Assembly (NCBI RefSeq): GCF_007991635.1
Contig: NZ_BJYS01000005.1
Location: forward strand, 140,690 to 204,689
Direction of reading: 5' to 3'
Source: Adhaeribacter aerolatus
Lineage (GTDB): Bacteria; Bacteroidota; Bacteroidia; Cytophagales; Hymenobacteraceae
DNA length: 64,000 bases
Below the pieces are notes generated by a model. It was not told the origin of the DNA, did not search any database, and was given only the letters and a program-made list of their open reading frames with translations. A program made the translations under genes and the position numbers. Of this stretch, positions 1-8,059 are shown piece by piece. Within the stretch, counting starts at the first letter, position 1; each line of letters starts with the position of its first letter.

Positions 1-187
1 CCCGGTTCTTATTCAGCGAGTCTATCAGTGAGGCGGGTATTAATTCGTTACCGGCTTCCAGACTGGCTAAACCGGCGTTGTGCACATCCCATACTACCGG
101 CACCTGCGCCGCCTCAAAAACTGCTTTCACAGCTTCTGTAATTTCCGGCCCTATCCCATCACCTGGAATCAGCGTTACGTGTTTCAT
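1..187 (-). CDS. NAD-dependent isocitrate/isopropylmalate dehydrogenase family protein, 5' part only
   Basis: The first 62 codons of a gene that runs off the left edge. It begins at an ATG read from position 187. The N-terminus has the hallmark beta-alpha opening of the beta-decarboxylating dehydrogenase family (LIPGDGIGPEI at residues 6-16), where the backbone contacts the NAD cofactor. Members oxidise isocitrate (TCA cycle) or 3-isopropylmalate (leucine synthesis). The short leader and the following residues resemble NAD-type isocitrate dehydrogenases of Cytophagales more than LeuB, but the substrate-determining residues lie outside the window, so the choice is inference. The gene is read away from the window; an array of 7-nt repeats lies just upstream of its start. 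Confidence 0.85.
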   Translation of the reverse strand, partial: MKHVTLIPGDGIGPEITEAVKAVFEAAQVPVVWDVHNAGLASLEAGNELIPASLIDSLNKNR

Positions 188-197
188 ATTTTATTTT

Positions 198-324
198 TAG
201 TTGTTGGTTGCTAGTTGTCGGTTATCAGCGTTTATGCTACAAAAATCATAAATTGCTTCTTTTTCTGGTATACTAATTCAATAGAAGCAGCCAGTAACAC
301 CCGGCAACCAACAACTGACAACTA
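198..324. repeat. Two inverted arrays of 7-nt repeats flanking an AT-rich core
   Basis: The left arm (198-232) reads as successive heptamers TAGTTGT, TGGTTGC, TAGTTGT, CGGTTAT, CAGCGTT. The right arm (290-324), read on the minus strand, is TAGTTGT, CAGTTGT, TGGTTGC, CGGGTGT, TACTGGC. The arms therefore share the same units in opposite orientation and could pair around a roughly 57-nt AT-rich middle. They fill the space between two minus-strand genes (isocitrate dehydrogenase family and YtxH). Similar architecture with different heptamers recurs at 16537-16699 and 32900-32997. Confidence 0.8.
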
Positions 325-328
325 ATAT

Positions 329-637
329 TTACACTTCTCTTTGTCTGTTAATCTGGTGGATGAGCGAATCTACATCGCCCAGCAATTTCTCGGCCTTATC
401 TTTGGCGTCTTTGATAACGCGCTGACCTTCTGATTTGGCCGTAGAGGGCACATCTTCTTTGCCGTCGCGCAGGCTATCGGTTAAGTCGTTTAACATATCG
501 CGGTAGCGGTAAAGCTGGTAGGTAAGGCGATCACGGGTTTCGCGGCCCTTATCGGGTGCATATAAAACACCAAAAGCGGCCCCGGTGGCTGCGCCGGATA
601 TAAAAGCCAACAAAGTATTAAGAATTTTCTTACTCAT
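329..637 (-). CDS. YtxH domain-containing small membrane protein
   Basis: A 102-residue protein with one N-terminal membrane segment rich in Gly and Ala (about residues 6-27, with a GAATGAAFGVLYAP core), followed by a basic and then amphipathic helical tail (about 35-100) likely to form a coiled coil. This is the usual layout of YtxH-family (general stress/gas-vesicle-like) proteins, which are membrane-anchored and of poorly defined role, often induced by envelope stress. The PDKGRETR motif directly after the membrane segment is typical. It starts at ATG 637. It lies between nusB and the heptad repeat region and appears monocistronic. Confidence 0.85.
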   Translation of the reverse strand: MSKKILNTLLAFISGAATGAAFGVLYAPDKGRETRDRLTYQLYRYRDMLNDLTDSLRDGKEDVPSTAKSEGQRVIKDAKDKAEKLLGDVDSLIHQINRQREV

Positions 638-751
638 GCTAGTAGTTATATTATATTAAGGTAATGCAAGCCGGTTGCTTTCCAAACCCGGTTAATCGAT
701 TTATGTGAACGGCTTCTGCGCCATTCCTGGCTTATTAACTAATTTAGGAGG

Positions 752-1927
752 TTATTTATTATCTATTAACCCCCTACCCGATTTACGGATAGTCCCGTTT
801 TCGGTTAATTCCTGGGCCAGCTTATCTAATACGCCGTTAATAAACTGCTTGCTTTTGGGCGTACTGTAAAGCTTCGATATTTCTATATACTCATTTATGG
901 TTACTTTTACGGGAATGCTCCGGAAAATATGCATTTCGCAAAGCGCCATCTTCAGAATAATTTTATCGATTAAGGCTATCCGCTCCACATCCCAGTTCTG
1001 AATGTGGCTCATAATCAGTTCTTCGTAGCGGGTATCGTCTTCCAGGGTTTTGTGATACAGTTCTTCAAAAAAAGCCCGGTCGTCTTCCCAGTTCGACGAA
1101 AGATCCAGCAGCATCAGGTTTTCGTCGCTTTCTTCGTCGAGGAGCTTTATGGTTTTATTTACCAGATTCTTTACAATTACCCGGTTTTCTTCCCAGTTCA
1201 TATCCCGCTCTTCAAACAAAGATTGTAAGTTTTTATCTTTAAAAATAATGTTTTTAAAAATATGTTTAACGAGCTGGTGGTCCTCTTCGTAGGTATGTGC
1301 GCCACCCGAAATATAGGTTAAAAAGGCCTCATCTTTGCGCAATACGGTTTTATACAGCTGCCGGATAACATCTAAATCCGCATCGGCCCACTTAATATTC
1401 CGCCGCACAATATAATCCTGGTACGATTTATTCGCCAGTAGTTTTTGCAGTACTTTGTTGCGTAAAAATGGCTCGGCGCTTTTCTCGGTGGTTTCGGTAT
1501 AGCGTTTGGCCGTGCGCTGCTGCTCTTCCCCAATTAGCCTTACAAAAACATCCATTATCTGCAGGGTATTCAGGTAATGGTCGTAGATTTTCTCTACGGC
1601 CTGCAGCATTTGGGTGCCAAAATATTTAAAATCTTTTTTTAGCTGGTTCTGATAAAAAACAATGGCCTGGTTAACGGCCGTTTTTATTTCGGGGTCTGTT
1701 TCGTCGTGGTCGAGGCGGCGGGTTCCGTACCACTCTTTAAATGAGATGGCGGCTATTTCTTTCTGGCCCTGCAATTTATTGCGGTCCTGCGGCTCCATCG
1801 AATTTAAATCAGGCGCAAAGCGCTCTTCTATGCGGTCGAGGGCCATCAGGTAGTCCGAACCTTCGGCCTGCTGGTAGGCGTAAATGGCTTGCATGGCCTT
1901 TATTCGTAATGTTCTGCGGTTAAGCAT
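752..1927 (-). CDS. nusB: Transcription antitermination factor NusB (long Bacteroidota form)
   Basis: A 391-residue protein whose last ~85 residues (from about 307) match the NusB RNA-binding fold: a helix with NWDVERIALIDKIILKMA, then IPVKVTINEYIEISKLYST and KQFINGVLDKLA. NusB pairs with NusE (ribosomal protein S10) at boxA RNA to promote antitermination during rRNA transcription. E. coli NusB is about 140 residues; the extra N-terminal ~300 residues are charged and helical. They begin with the normal NusB start (LNRRTLRIKAMQAIYAYQQ), so the classic N-terminal helix and the C-terminal half are split by a large insertion. This long form is common in Bacteroidota. It starts at ATG 1927 and is divergent from the ABC transporter at 2208. 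Confidence 0.92.
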   Translation of the reverse strand: MLNRRTLRIKAMQAIYAYQQAEGSDYLMALDRIEERFAPDLNSMEPQDRNKLQGQKEIAAISFKEWYGTRRLDHDETDPEIKTAVNQAIVFYQNQLKKDFKYFGTQMLQAVEKIYDHYLNTLQIMDVFVRLIGEEQQRTAKRYTETTEKSAEPFLRNKVLQKLLANKSYQDYIVRRNIKWADADLDVIRQLYKTVLRKDEAFLTYISGGAHTYEEDHQLVKHIFKNIIFKDKNLQSLFEERDMNWEENRVIVKNLVNKTIKLLDEESDENLMLLDLSSNWEDDRAFFEELYHKTLEDDTRYEELIMSHIQNWDVERIALIDKIILKMALCEMHIFRSIPVKVTINEYIEISKLYSTPKSKQFINGVLDKLAQELTENGTIRKSGRGLIDNK

Positions 1928-2066
1928 AAGCGATATGTGTAAGAACGTGTAATACTTTTAAGCGTACAGCAATTGGGGAATAAGGGTCAGCCAGTTTTAG
2001 TCTACCTGCCATCCACGCAACCTGCCGTAATTTATTTATCTAAAAACTGTTACTAACCCAAACACC

Positions 2067-2094
2067 TTGTTTTCGGCGGCGGCTGTTATCTTTG
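2067..2094 (+). promoter_or_regulatory. Bacteroidota-type promoter for the MdlA-like ABC transporter
   Basis: TTG at 2067-2069, a 17-nt spacer, then TATCTTTG at 2087-2094, an exact fit to the TTG-N17-23-TAnnTTTG consensus of Bacteroidota sigma-A promoters. It would start transcription about 105 nt before the GTG start at 2208, leaving a moderately long leader with no recognisable riboswitch. Confidence 0.7.
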
Positions 2095-2207
2095 CGAGAA
2101 TGTTTAAACGCAAGGCCACTAAATTGGGGTGCAAAATTACTGCTTTATTTTGAATAGCCCAATGCCGATTATTTACGTTTAACCGTTTTCTACTAAAACC
2201 CGCATTT

Positions 2208-3992
2208 GTGAAGTCTTTAAGCTATTTAAATAAATATTTATATAAGTACCGGTACCGGTTTTTGCTGGGCGTTTTGTTTGTAGTACTATCTAATATTTTC
2301 GCCATTATTCCGGCCCAGATAGTGCGGCACGCTTTCGATTTGGTAAAAGAAGGCATAACCCTGCACAACCTGTACTCCGGCCTAGACAAGCAACAGGATA
2401 TTTACGATGTATTTGCACGCAACGTAAGCCTCTACGCCGGTATTATTTTGGTAATGGCGCTCCTGAAAGGGGTTTTTACGTTTTACATGCGCCAGACCAT
2501 TATTGTGATGTCCCGGTTAATAGAGAACGACCTTAAAAACGAGATTTACCACCATTACCAAACCCTGCCGCTGAGCTTTTACCGGAAAAACCGCACCGGC
2601 GATTTAATGGCCCGCATTTCGGAAGATGTGAGCCGGGTACGTATGTATTTAGGGCCGGCTATTATGTACGGCATTAACTTAATATCCTTGTTTTTGCTGG
2701 TGGTACCGTATATGTTTTCGGTTAATCCGCGCCTGACCCTTTATACCTTGTTGCCACTGCCTATTTTATCGGTGAGTATTTATTACGTTAACAGCATTAT
2801 CGAGCGCAAGTCCGACGAAATTCAGAAAAGCCTTTCGGGCATTACTACGTTTGTGCAGGAAGCTTTTTCGGGCATCCGGGTTATTAAATCGTTTGTGCGC
2901 GAAGACGATTCGCACCAGAACTTTACCTTAGCCAGCAACCACTACAAAGATAAATCGCTGGAGCTAAACTTTGTAAATGCGCTTTTCTTTCCTCTTATTT
3001 TATTTCTGATTGGCATGAGCACCATTATTACGGTGTACATTGGCGGCAAAGAAGTAATAAACGGCAGCATTACCGCCGGCAATATTGCCGAGTTTTTGAT
3101 TTACGTAAACATGCTTACCTGGCCGGTAACCGCCCTCGGCTGGACCACCAGTCTGGTACAACGGGCGGCCGCCTCCCAGGAACGCATTAACGAGTTTTTA
3201 CACACCAAAACCGACATTGTTTCGCGGGCAAATATTAAAAAGGAACTCACCGGCGATGTAATTTTCCAGGATGTTAATTTTATTTACCCCGATACCAAAA
3301 TTCACGCGCTGAAGAATCTGAGTTTTAAGATTAAGCATGGCGAGGCTTTGGCAGTAATTGGCAACACCGGTTCGGGCAAAAGCACCATTGCCAACCTGCT
3401 TTGCCGCCTTTACGATGCCTCCAGCGGCGCTATCACCATCGACGGCACAGATATTCGCGATTTCGATATACCCACCTTGCGCAGCCAGATTGGTTATGTA
3501 CCGCAGGATGTGTTTTTGTTTTCTGATACCATCCGGAACAATATTGGCTTTGGCATGGATGAACTCAGCGAAGAAAAAATGGTGCAGGCTGCCAAAGACG
3601 CTGACGTATACGAAAATATTATGCGTTTCCCAGAGAAGTTTGAGACGAAATTGGGCGAACGGGGCATTACCCTATCCGGCGGGCAAAAGCAACGGGTTTC
3701 TATTGCCCGCGCCTTGGTTAAGGAACCGCGCATTTTAATTCTCGACGATTCGCTCTCGGCGGTAGATACCAAAACCGAAAATGCCATTCTGAATAATCTG
3801 CAGCGCATTATGGATAACCGGACCACCATTATTATTTCGCACCGGGTATCATCGGCCAAACTTGCCGATCATATTCTGGTGCTCGACGATGGTGAAGTGG
3901 TGCAGCATGGTACCCACGCCGATTTGCTGGCCCAGGAAGGCCTGTACAAAGCCCTCTACGAAAAACAATTACAAACAGAAGATATTGAGTAG
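2208..3992 (+). CDS. ABC transporter half-molecule, MdlA-like (permease fused to ATPase)
   Basis: A 594-residue exporter half: an N-terminal membrane domain with six expected helices (to about residue 320) and a C-terminal ATPase. Walker A is GNTGSGKS (385-392), the signature LSGGQ (489-493), and Walker B ends ILILDD (509-514). The residue after the Walker B Asp is Asp, not the catalytic Glu, which marks the degenerate-site subunit of heterodimeric exporters (E. coli MdlA, Thermotoga TM287). Its partner would carry a normal Glu; the protein at 9518-11287 fits. Substrates are likely lipids or drugs, but nothing in the sequence fixes this. It starts at GTG 2208 behind a consensus promoter. It is often labelled MsbA, but the DD motif argues against a homodimeric MsbA. 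Confidence 0.88.
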   Translation: MKSLSYLNKYLYKYRYRFLLGVLFVVLSNIFAIIPAQIVRHAFDLVKEGITLHNLYSGLDKQQDIYDVFARNVSLYAGIILVMALLKGVFTFYMRQTIIVMSRLIENDLKNEIYHHYQTLPLSFYRKNRTGDLMARISEDVSRVRMYLGPAIMYGINLISLFLLVVPYMFSVNPRLTLYTLLPLPILSVSIYYVNSIIERKSDEIQKSLSGITTFVQEAFSGIRVIKSFVREDDSHQNFTLASNHYKDKSLELNFVNALFFPLILFLIGMSTIITVYIGGKEVINGSITAGNIAEFLIYVNMLTWPVTALGWTTSLVQRAAASQERINEFLHTKTDIVSRANIKKELTGDVIFQDVNFIYPDTKIHALKNLSFKIKHGEALAVIGNTGSGKSTIANLLCRLYDASSGAITIDGTDIRDFDIPTLRSQIGYVPQDVFLFSDTIRNNIGFGMDELSEEKMVQAAKDADVYENIMRFPEKFETKLGERGITLSGGQKQRVSIARALVKEPRILILDDSLSAVDTKTENAILNNLQRIMDNRTTIIISHRVSSAKLADHILVLDDGEVVQHGTHADLLAQEGLYKALYEKQLQTEDIE

Positions 3993-4051
3993 CCAGTACC
4001 GGCCAGGCAGCAGAATTGAATATTAATAAAGAGATTTTGACAATGGGCTTT

Positions 4052-4079
4052 TTGGATTATTAAATTTTAATTAGTTTTG
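4052..4079 (+). promoter_or_regulatory. Promoter of tRNA-Pro
   Basis: TTG (4052-4054), a 17-nt spacer, and TAGTTTTG (4072-4079), ten bases before the mature tRNA 5' end at 4089. It is an exact match to the TTG/TAnnTTTG consensus at the expected distance for a tRNA gene with a very short leader. Confidence 0.8.
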
Positions 4080-4088
4080 TAGCACGCT

Positions 4089-4162
4089 CGGGATGTAGCG
4101 TAGCCCGGTATCGCGCCAGCATGGGGTGCTGGAGGTCGTCGGTTCAAATCCGGCCATCCCGA
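4089..4162 (+). tRNA. tRNA-Pro (anticodon GGG)
   Basis: The acceptor stem CGGGATG (4089-4095) pairs with CATCCCG (4155-4161), with discriminator A at 4162. The anticodon stem CCAGC/GCTGG closes the loop ATGGGGT, giving anticodon GGG, which reads CCC and CCU. The T arm has GTCGG/CCGGC around TTCAAAT. The 3' CCA is not encoded (the DNA continues CAG), so it must be added post-transcriptionally, unlike tRNA-Phe in this window. Confidence 0.95.
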
Positions 4163-4165
4163 CAG

Positions 4166-4201
4166 AAAAAAGGCCTTTGAACACTGTTTAGAGGCCTTTT
4201 T
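4166..4201 (+). terminator. Rho-independent terminator of tRNA-Pro
   Basis: AAAAAAGGCCT and AGGCCTTTTT arms separated by about 15 nt, directly after the tRNA and ending in a T run. Confidence 0.8.
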
Positions 4202-4588
4202 GCTTTATATAAGCATACTTTTTTGCTTTAGCGGATTATTTTTCCCGTTTGTTCTTCCGGCTGCAAAACCCTGATCCACAAACAGTTGCTTTTCTATACT
4301 CTGCAACCCAGACTTATACCACCTAAAATCCTTCTCACTCCTTTTGGGATATTCACCTCTTTTATTTTATTTATAAAAATTTGCAGTACCAAAATAAACC
4401 CAACGAAACGCTAAAGTTCGGGCAGGTTTAACCAAAAAGTACTCACAGGCTGAGCCTGCGAAGTTACCAGCAAACAAAAGAATGCGTTTTACTAAACTTA
4501 ATTCTGCGGTGCAATAGAGGCCCTGTAATGCAAAATAAATCCGGTGGGCAGCAAGCATCTCAATATTTAAGGTTACATTCAGAAAAAT
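4202..4588. other. Non-coding stretch after tRNA-Pro
   Basis: About 390 bases with no ORF that I can support. The sequence is AT-rich apart from the central part. No partial copy of the tRNA 3' end and no integrase gene was seen, so there is no direct sign that the tRNA served as an attachment site. Confidence 0.5.
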
Positions 4589-4846
4589 ATGGTAAAAGAC
4601 AATAAGCATGGCGTGCAAGCTAGTGTAAAGCCAGAAGAAGAAGACCTGGAACTTCATAACTTTAAACTACTGCCTTACTACGAACAATTAGACTGCCTGC
4701 TGGAGAACGGCACTTACCTGGGTACGCGCTATTTTGAAGCCTATAAAATAAATACATACCACTTGCCTGCTTTTTTTGCTGAGGTTTGGTACGATAATAA
4801 ATCGAATGAAGTAGCAGGTATCAGAGCTTTTACGAGCAGAGAATAG
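4589..4846 (+). CDS. Small hypothetical protein
   Basis: An 85-residue ORF with ATG at 4589 and normal codon choice for this genome. The product is acidic in its first 25 residues (Glu-rich, KPEEEDLEL) and then aromatic-rich (LPYYEQLDCLLENGTYLGTRYFEAYKI). It has no signal peptide or membrane segment. The ending VWYDNKSNEVAGIRAF looks like two beta strands, and the whole could be a small alpha/beta protein. I do not recognise a family. It sits alone between tRNA-Pro and other small ORFs. No clear ribosome-binding site is visible, so reality as a gene is likely but not certain. Confidence 0.55.
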   Translation: MVKDNKHGVQASVKPEEEDLELHNFKLLPYYEQLDCLLENGTYLGTRYFEAYKINTYHLPAFFAEVWYDNKSNEVAGIRAFTSRE

Positions 4847-5399
4847 CTAATTGTGGTCGATCGTTGTTAACCGCAACAAGCGCCTACCAGTAGATTTTAA
4901 CGGCATTCTGCCCTTATACCCTTACGTACCTACCTTAATCAACCGGCACACGCGCTATTTCGGGCAGCCGCTGAATATAGCTCCGAAAATATCCCTCCCC
5001 CAATTACCTGCAAGCCTTTATGGCGCGGGCGTAAAAGCGCTTAAATATTTCTTTTTGTTTATAAAGCTGCATTTAAATCTGCCCTTTACCCGAAGATGGG
5101 CTTTAAATAAATATTCTGTTATTCCATGGCCTCATTCCTGCTACAGCTAAATCCTTAACGTTTTGCCGGCTTGTTTTTCGCTGCTTTCTACCTGAGCGAT
5201 TCCACTTTTTGAACTCTGTTTTAAGATTTTCCACTTTGTAGAAGCCTTTTTCCAGAATTTGGAAGTACCGGTTTTAACCCAATATTTTATATATAATTTT
5301 TTATATATTAATAGCACTATATTACATATTTTATATAAACTTATAATATATAATGCTTTTGGTATATATATTGCCTTACTCCTGGCAAATGCATTCGTT
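4847..5399. other. Stretch without a supported gene
   Basis: About 550 bases. A 99-codon open frame starting at 4851 exists, but its composition is erratic and it has no recognisable domain, so I do not call it. The right half (5270-5400) is extremely AT-rich, with repeated TATATAA-like runs. Confidence 0.45.
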
Positions 5400-5609
5400 A
5401 TGAAAATGGTAGCAGCTCTGGGATATTACATTGTATTTATATTATTGTTGGTTACCATAAGCTTGTGGGAATTGCACGAACTATGGATTAAAAGGAACAA
5501 AGCTGACAAGCGTAAAGTCCAGCAAAAAAGACGATTTCTCTGGCAGAAATATAGACAAAAAAGTGCCTCTGTAAATAATTACCCGGTCCCGAATCATAAC
5601 CAGTATTAG
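5400..5609 (+). CDS. Small single-pass membrane protein, hypothetical
   Basis: A 69-residue ORF from ATG 5400. A longer frame back to a TTG at 5259 exists, but it lies in AT-only sequence and is less likely. One membrane helix (about residues 4-24, AALGYYIVFILLLVTISLW) is followed by a strongly basic tail (KRNKADKRKVQQKRR), so the tail should lie in the cytoplasm. No family is recognised. It precedes the HigA-like fragment by 32 bases and could share a transcript with it. Short ORFs of this composition can arise by chance in AT-rich DNA, so confidence is moderate. Confidence 0.42.
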   Translation: MKMVAALGYYIVFILLLVTISLWELHELWIKRNKADKRKVQQKRRFLWQKYRQKSASVNNYPVPNHNQY

Positions 5610-5641
5610 TAAAGTTTTTTCAGCCTTATTTTTAAAACCTT

Positions 5642-5833
5642 ATGAAACCGAACACCATCAAAAACAACCGCGATTACGATGCCATTGCCAAACGCCTAGA
5701 AGAATTGGTAGATGCCGAACCCCGGACGCTCGGCGCATTAGAATTAAAAGAGCATATTTATGCTATAATTGCCTACGAACAAAAGCAAGTAAAGAGAGGA
5801 GGCACACCAAAATCTCGGAACACAGGCTTGTAA
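5642..5833 (+). pseudogene. N-terminal fragment resembling HigA-type (COG5499) antitoxins, lacking the HTH
   Basis: A 63-residue ORF (ATG 5642). Its first ~45 residues follow the pattern of the N-terminal arm of COG5499 HigA-like antitoxins: an initial Met-Lys-Pro, then DY-AI--RLEELVDAEP-T---LELKEH---II-YE. In intact proteins of about 120-140 residues this arm is followed by a helix-turn-helix that binds the operator. Here the frame ends after a short basic tail (KRGGTPKSRNTGL) and no HTH follows in any frame. No HigB-like toxin is adjacent. It is either a decayed antitoxin or a free-standing regulator remnant. The family assignment rests on pattern recognition only. Confidence 0.5.
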
Positions 5834-6569
5834 CAACCCAATCGGCAAAGCACTAATATCCAAACCGGCTAATGCTTGCTTACAGGTAAACATACTTTTG
5901 TAGAAGAGATAAATCATTTTAACATGAATATTAGTTAACGGGCTAGCGTGGCGAACGATTAAGAATGTTTATTGCAATTTAATTGCCTACCTGCTTGCCG
6001 GATAATTACCGGCATGGACTTAAAAATTAATTGTTTTACAGTTTAATTGTAAGATGCCTCTAGTACAAACAAACCAGCGCAAGCCGCCGAAACTTAATTT
6101 TACAAGACTTATAGCAAGTGCATGGGAATTCCTGTGCCTCTGCGGCTTCTTTAAATTAACAAGTTACTGGCGAAAATACCCCGCAAAGGTAACCAGCGCC
6201 TAGGATTCTATGATGCAGTTTATTTTGTTTTATCTAAATGAATAATTAGCGAAGTAGCAATTCTCCGTTTTTAATAATAACAGGACAAAACCAGCAAAGT
6301 AAAATTACGCGACCATAGGTTAATTTGAATAAAATGCTGCATTATAAAACATTAATAAAAGCAGTACCCTTAACTTAAAGTAACTTATAATAAAAATTTT
6401 CAATAGTGCAATACATTCCTTGAAATAATACCAGTTCAAAATAAACTTGGTGCCGTATAAATTTTCGGTCGGTAACCTACTACTCTAATCGGTTATGTGC
6501 GGCTATGTTCAATTGTCAGGCTTTACAAAATCAGGTTTGGCTATTCTTTTACCTTAAAAGTATATTCTC
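5834..6569. other. Long non-coding AT-rich stretch
   Basis: About 735 bases with no supportable ORF on either strand, no tRNA-like fold and no obvious inverted repeat. It may contain decayed genes, but I could not trace a family. Confidence 0.5.
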
Positions 6570-6740
6570 ATGAAAAAAGGAATAAGATTACCTTCAGAAT
6601 TAAGTTACAGCAACCGGTTAAAAAACGACTTAACACCCCGCATTATATATAATAAAGAAGTAAAAGCCAGCGATACTAACCGGTTTTATGCCTATATTAT
6701 TATCCCGGACTTCGGCCTTTATTCTTTCTCCGAAAATTAA
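6570..6740 (+). CDS. Small hypothetical protein (56 residues)
   Basis: An ATG at 6570 opens a 56-codon frame ending TAA 6738-6740. The product is basic at the front (MKKGIRLPSEL) and ends with a hydrophobic/aromatic strand-like stretch (FYAYIIIPDFGLYSFSEN). No signal peptide, no membrane helix and no family recognised. Codon choice looks ordinary for the genome and the frame is bounded by AT-rich spacers, which favours a real but orphan gene. It lies 267 bases before the XRE regulator. Confidence 0.4.
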   Translation: MKKGIRLPSELSYSNRLKNDLTPRIIYNKEVKASDTNRFYAYIIIPDFGLYSFSEN

Positions 6741-7007
6741 TTTTAGCTGCTGCCGGTTCTCCGTTTAACAGTTTATAATTATTTAATCTTTGTGTAGCCT
6801 GGTTATTGCCGGGCTTTTCTGTTTATACCCGTACAGCAAATAACCCGAATTTAATTCGACCGGTTAAACTACTTGGCTACCTGCGCACGTATAATAAGGG
6901 CAAGGTTATAGCCGGATTAGTTTTTGTAATAGTTAAGAGAATATAATATGGTGATTTCCTGCTTAAAAAATAACTCCGGTATAATTAAACAGTTTTAGAA
7001 AAAACAG

Positions 7008-7409
7008 ATGGCGGCAAATTTAGAACAGATAGGAACCCGGCTTCGCTTTTTTATGAAAATTAAAGGCATGGATATTTTTGCCTTGGGCGAATTTACCAAC
7101 ACCTCTGCCATTTTAATTTCGAATATTATTGCCGGCAAGAATTATTGCATGGATGATTTATTGTCGGTACTTAACAATATACCCGAACTAAACCCGCATT
7201 GGGTTATTTATGGTGAAGGCAATATTTTTAAATCGGAAACGACACCAGCCGACACCGATACTGCTACCATGCAAAAAAACCGGCTTAAGCACCTGCAGGA
7301 AATGCAGCAATTGCTGGAAACGCTGGATGCCATTGAAAAATCAAAGGAAAACAAGTCGCAGATTGATAACCTGAAAGCCCGAATTACCGAGTTGACGCGT
7401 AAACTTTAG
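7008..7409 (+). CDS. XRE-like helix-turn-helix transcriptional regulator with coiled-coil tail
   Basis: A 133-residue protein. Residues 6-64 resemble an HTH_3/XRE fold (IGTRLRFFMKIKGMDIFALGE ... SAILISNIIAGKNYCMDDLLSVLNNIPELN), including the end motif PHWVIYGEGN common in phage-repressor-like regulators of Bacteroidota. The C-terminal half (about 85-133) is a Gln/Leu/Lys helix (QEMQQLLETLDAIEKSKENKSQIDN) expected to form a dimerising coiled coil. It probably represses a nearby or its own promoter. It stands alone in the accessory-looking zone, followed by a strong terminator at 7498. Confidence 0.75.
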   Translation: MAANLEQIGTRLRFFMKIKGMDIFALGEFTNTSAILISNIIAGKNYCMDDLLSVLNNIPELNPHWVIYGEGNIFKSETTPADTDTATMQKNRLKHLQEMQQLLETLDAIEKSKENKSQIDNLKARITELTRKL

Positions 7410-7724
7410 CCATATAACTGACCATAAATGCTTACGTCAGGTGGCCCACTCATATCAACTTGCCTGAACCAGTATTATAAACCTGCCTTATAAAACCAAA
7501 AGCCGGTCCGTTTAATCTAAGTTAAACGGGCCGGCTTTGTTTTATAATAAATCAGCCAGGCGGGCAAAATCCTTGGGCGGCCTCTTTATTACGGGCTCTT
7601 CAGGAGAGAGAGCCATTTTAGTTGATTAAATCTTTTATTCTAACCACATAAAATTTAAATGGCTAAAAAGGTGTTTTTTAAGATTCCTGTTAGTGTAAGT
7701 GTAATAAATAAGCTAAATTTTTAA
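7410..7724. other. Intergenic stretch after the XRE regulator
   Basis: About 315 bases holding the terminator at 7498-7538; nothing else is recognisable. Confidence 0.5.
7498..7538 (+). terminator. Strong terminator hairpin
   Basis: AAAAGCCGGTCCGTTTAA pairs with TTAAACGGGCCGGCTTT across a 6-nt loop (one G-T pair), followed by GTTTT. It ends the XRE regulator transcript and could also act on minus-strand transcripts. Confidence 0.75.
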
Positions 7725-7880
7725 TTAAGAAACCTGGTACTGTACTGACCCGCTACTGGATGAAGAATTTTTTGACTTAGATCCAGTGTAACCTCCCTGA
7801 CTGGCAGGCACTTTTACTTCTTCTTTTCTCTGCTTCTTTTCTGCTACAATATAGCTTAAGAAATTACCTTTTGTTTTCAT
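7725..7880 (-). CDS. 51-residue Ser/Gly-tailed peptide, hypothetical
   Basis: A minus-strand ATG at 7880 opens a 51-codon frame. The N-terminal half is a charged, helix-prone leader (MKTKGNFLSYIVAEKKQRKE), followed by VKVPASQGG at 23-31 and then a low-complexity tail of Ser, Gly, Thr, Lys and Tyr (residues 31-51). A leader ending in Gly-Gly before a short Ser/Thr-rich core is the shape of some secreted or modified peptides of Bacteroidota, but no maturation enzyme or peptidase-containing ABC exporter is adjacent, so this is only a resemblance. The next gene on the same strand is the LuxR-type regulator upstream at 8060. Confidence 0.5.
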   Translation of the reverse strand: MKTKGNFLSYIVAEKKQRKEEVKVPASQGGYTGSKSKNSSSSSGSVQYQVS

Positions 7881-8059
7881 ACGCGTTTAAAGTTTATGTG
7901 TGTTAGATACAATTTATTTAGTTCGGCTTTAATTATTTTATTAATTTTTATAAATATTACGAAATAAAGTTACAAGCTTTTGTGCATAATGTCAACTACA
8001 TATTTGGGTAGGTTAAATTAAATTTTTTCTAATTTATTTTCTATAAAATTTCGATAGGT

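Noticed and set aside
4851..5150. 99-codon open frame after the 85-residue protein
   Set aside because: No domain, erratic composition, no ribosome-binding site; more likely chance in AT-rich DNA.
5259..5399. TTG-started N-terminal extension of the small membrane protein
   Set aside because: Encoded by almost pure A/T sequence with no codon bias; the ATG at 5400 is preferred.
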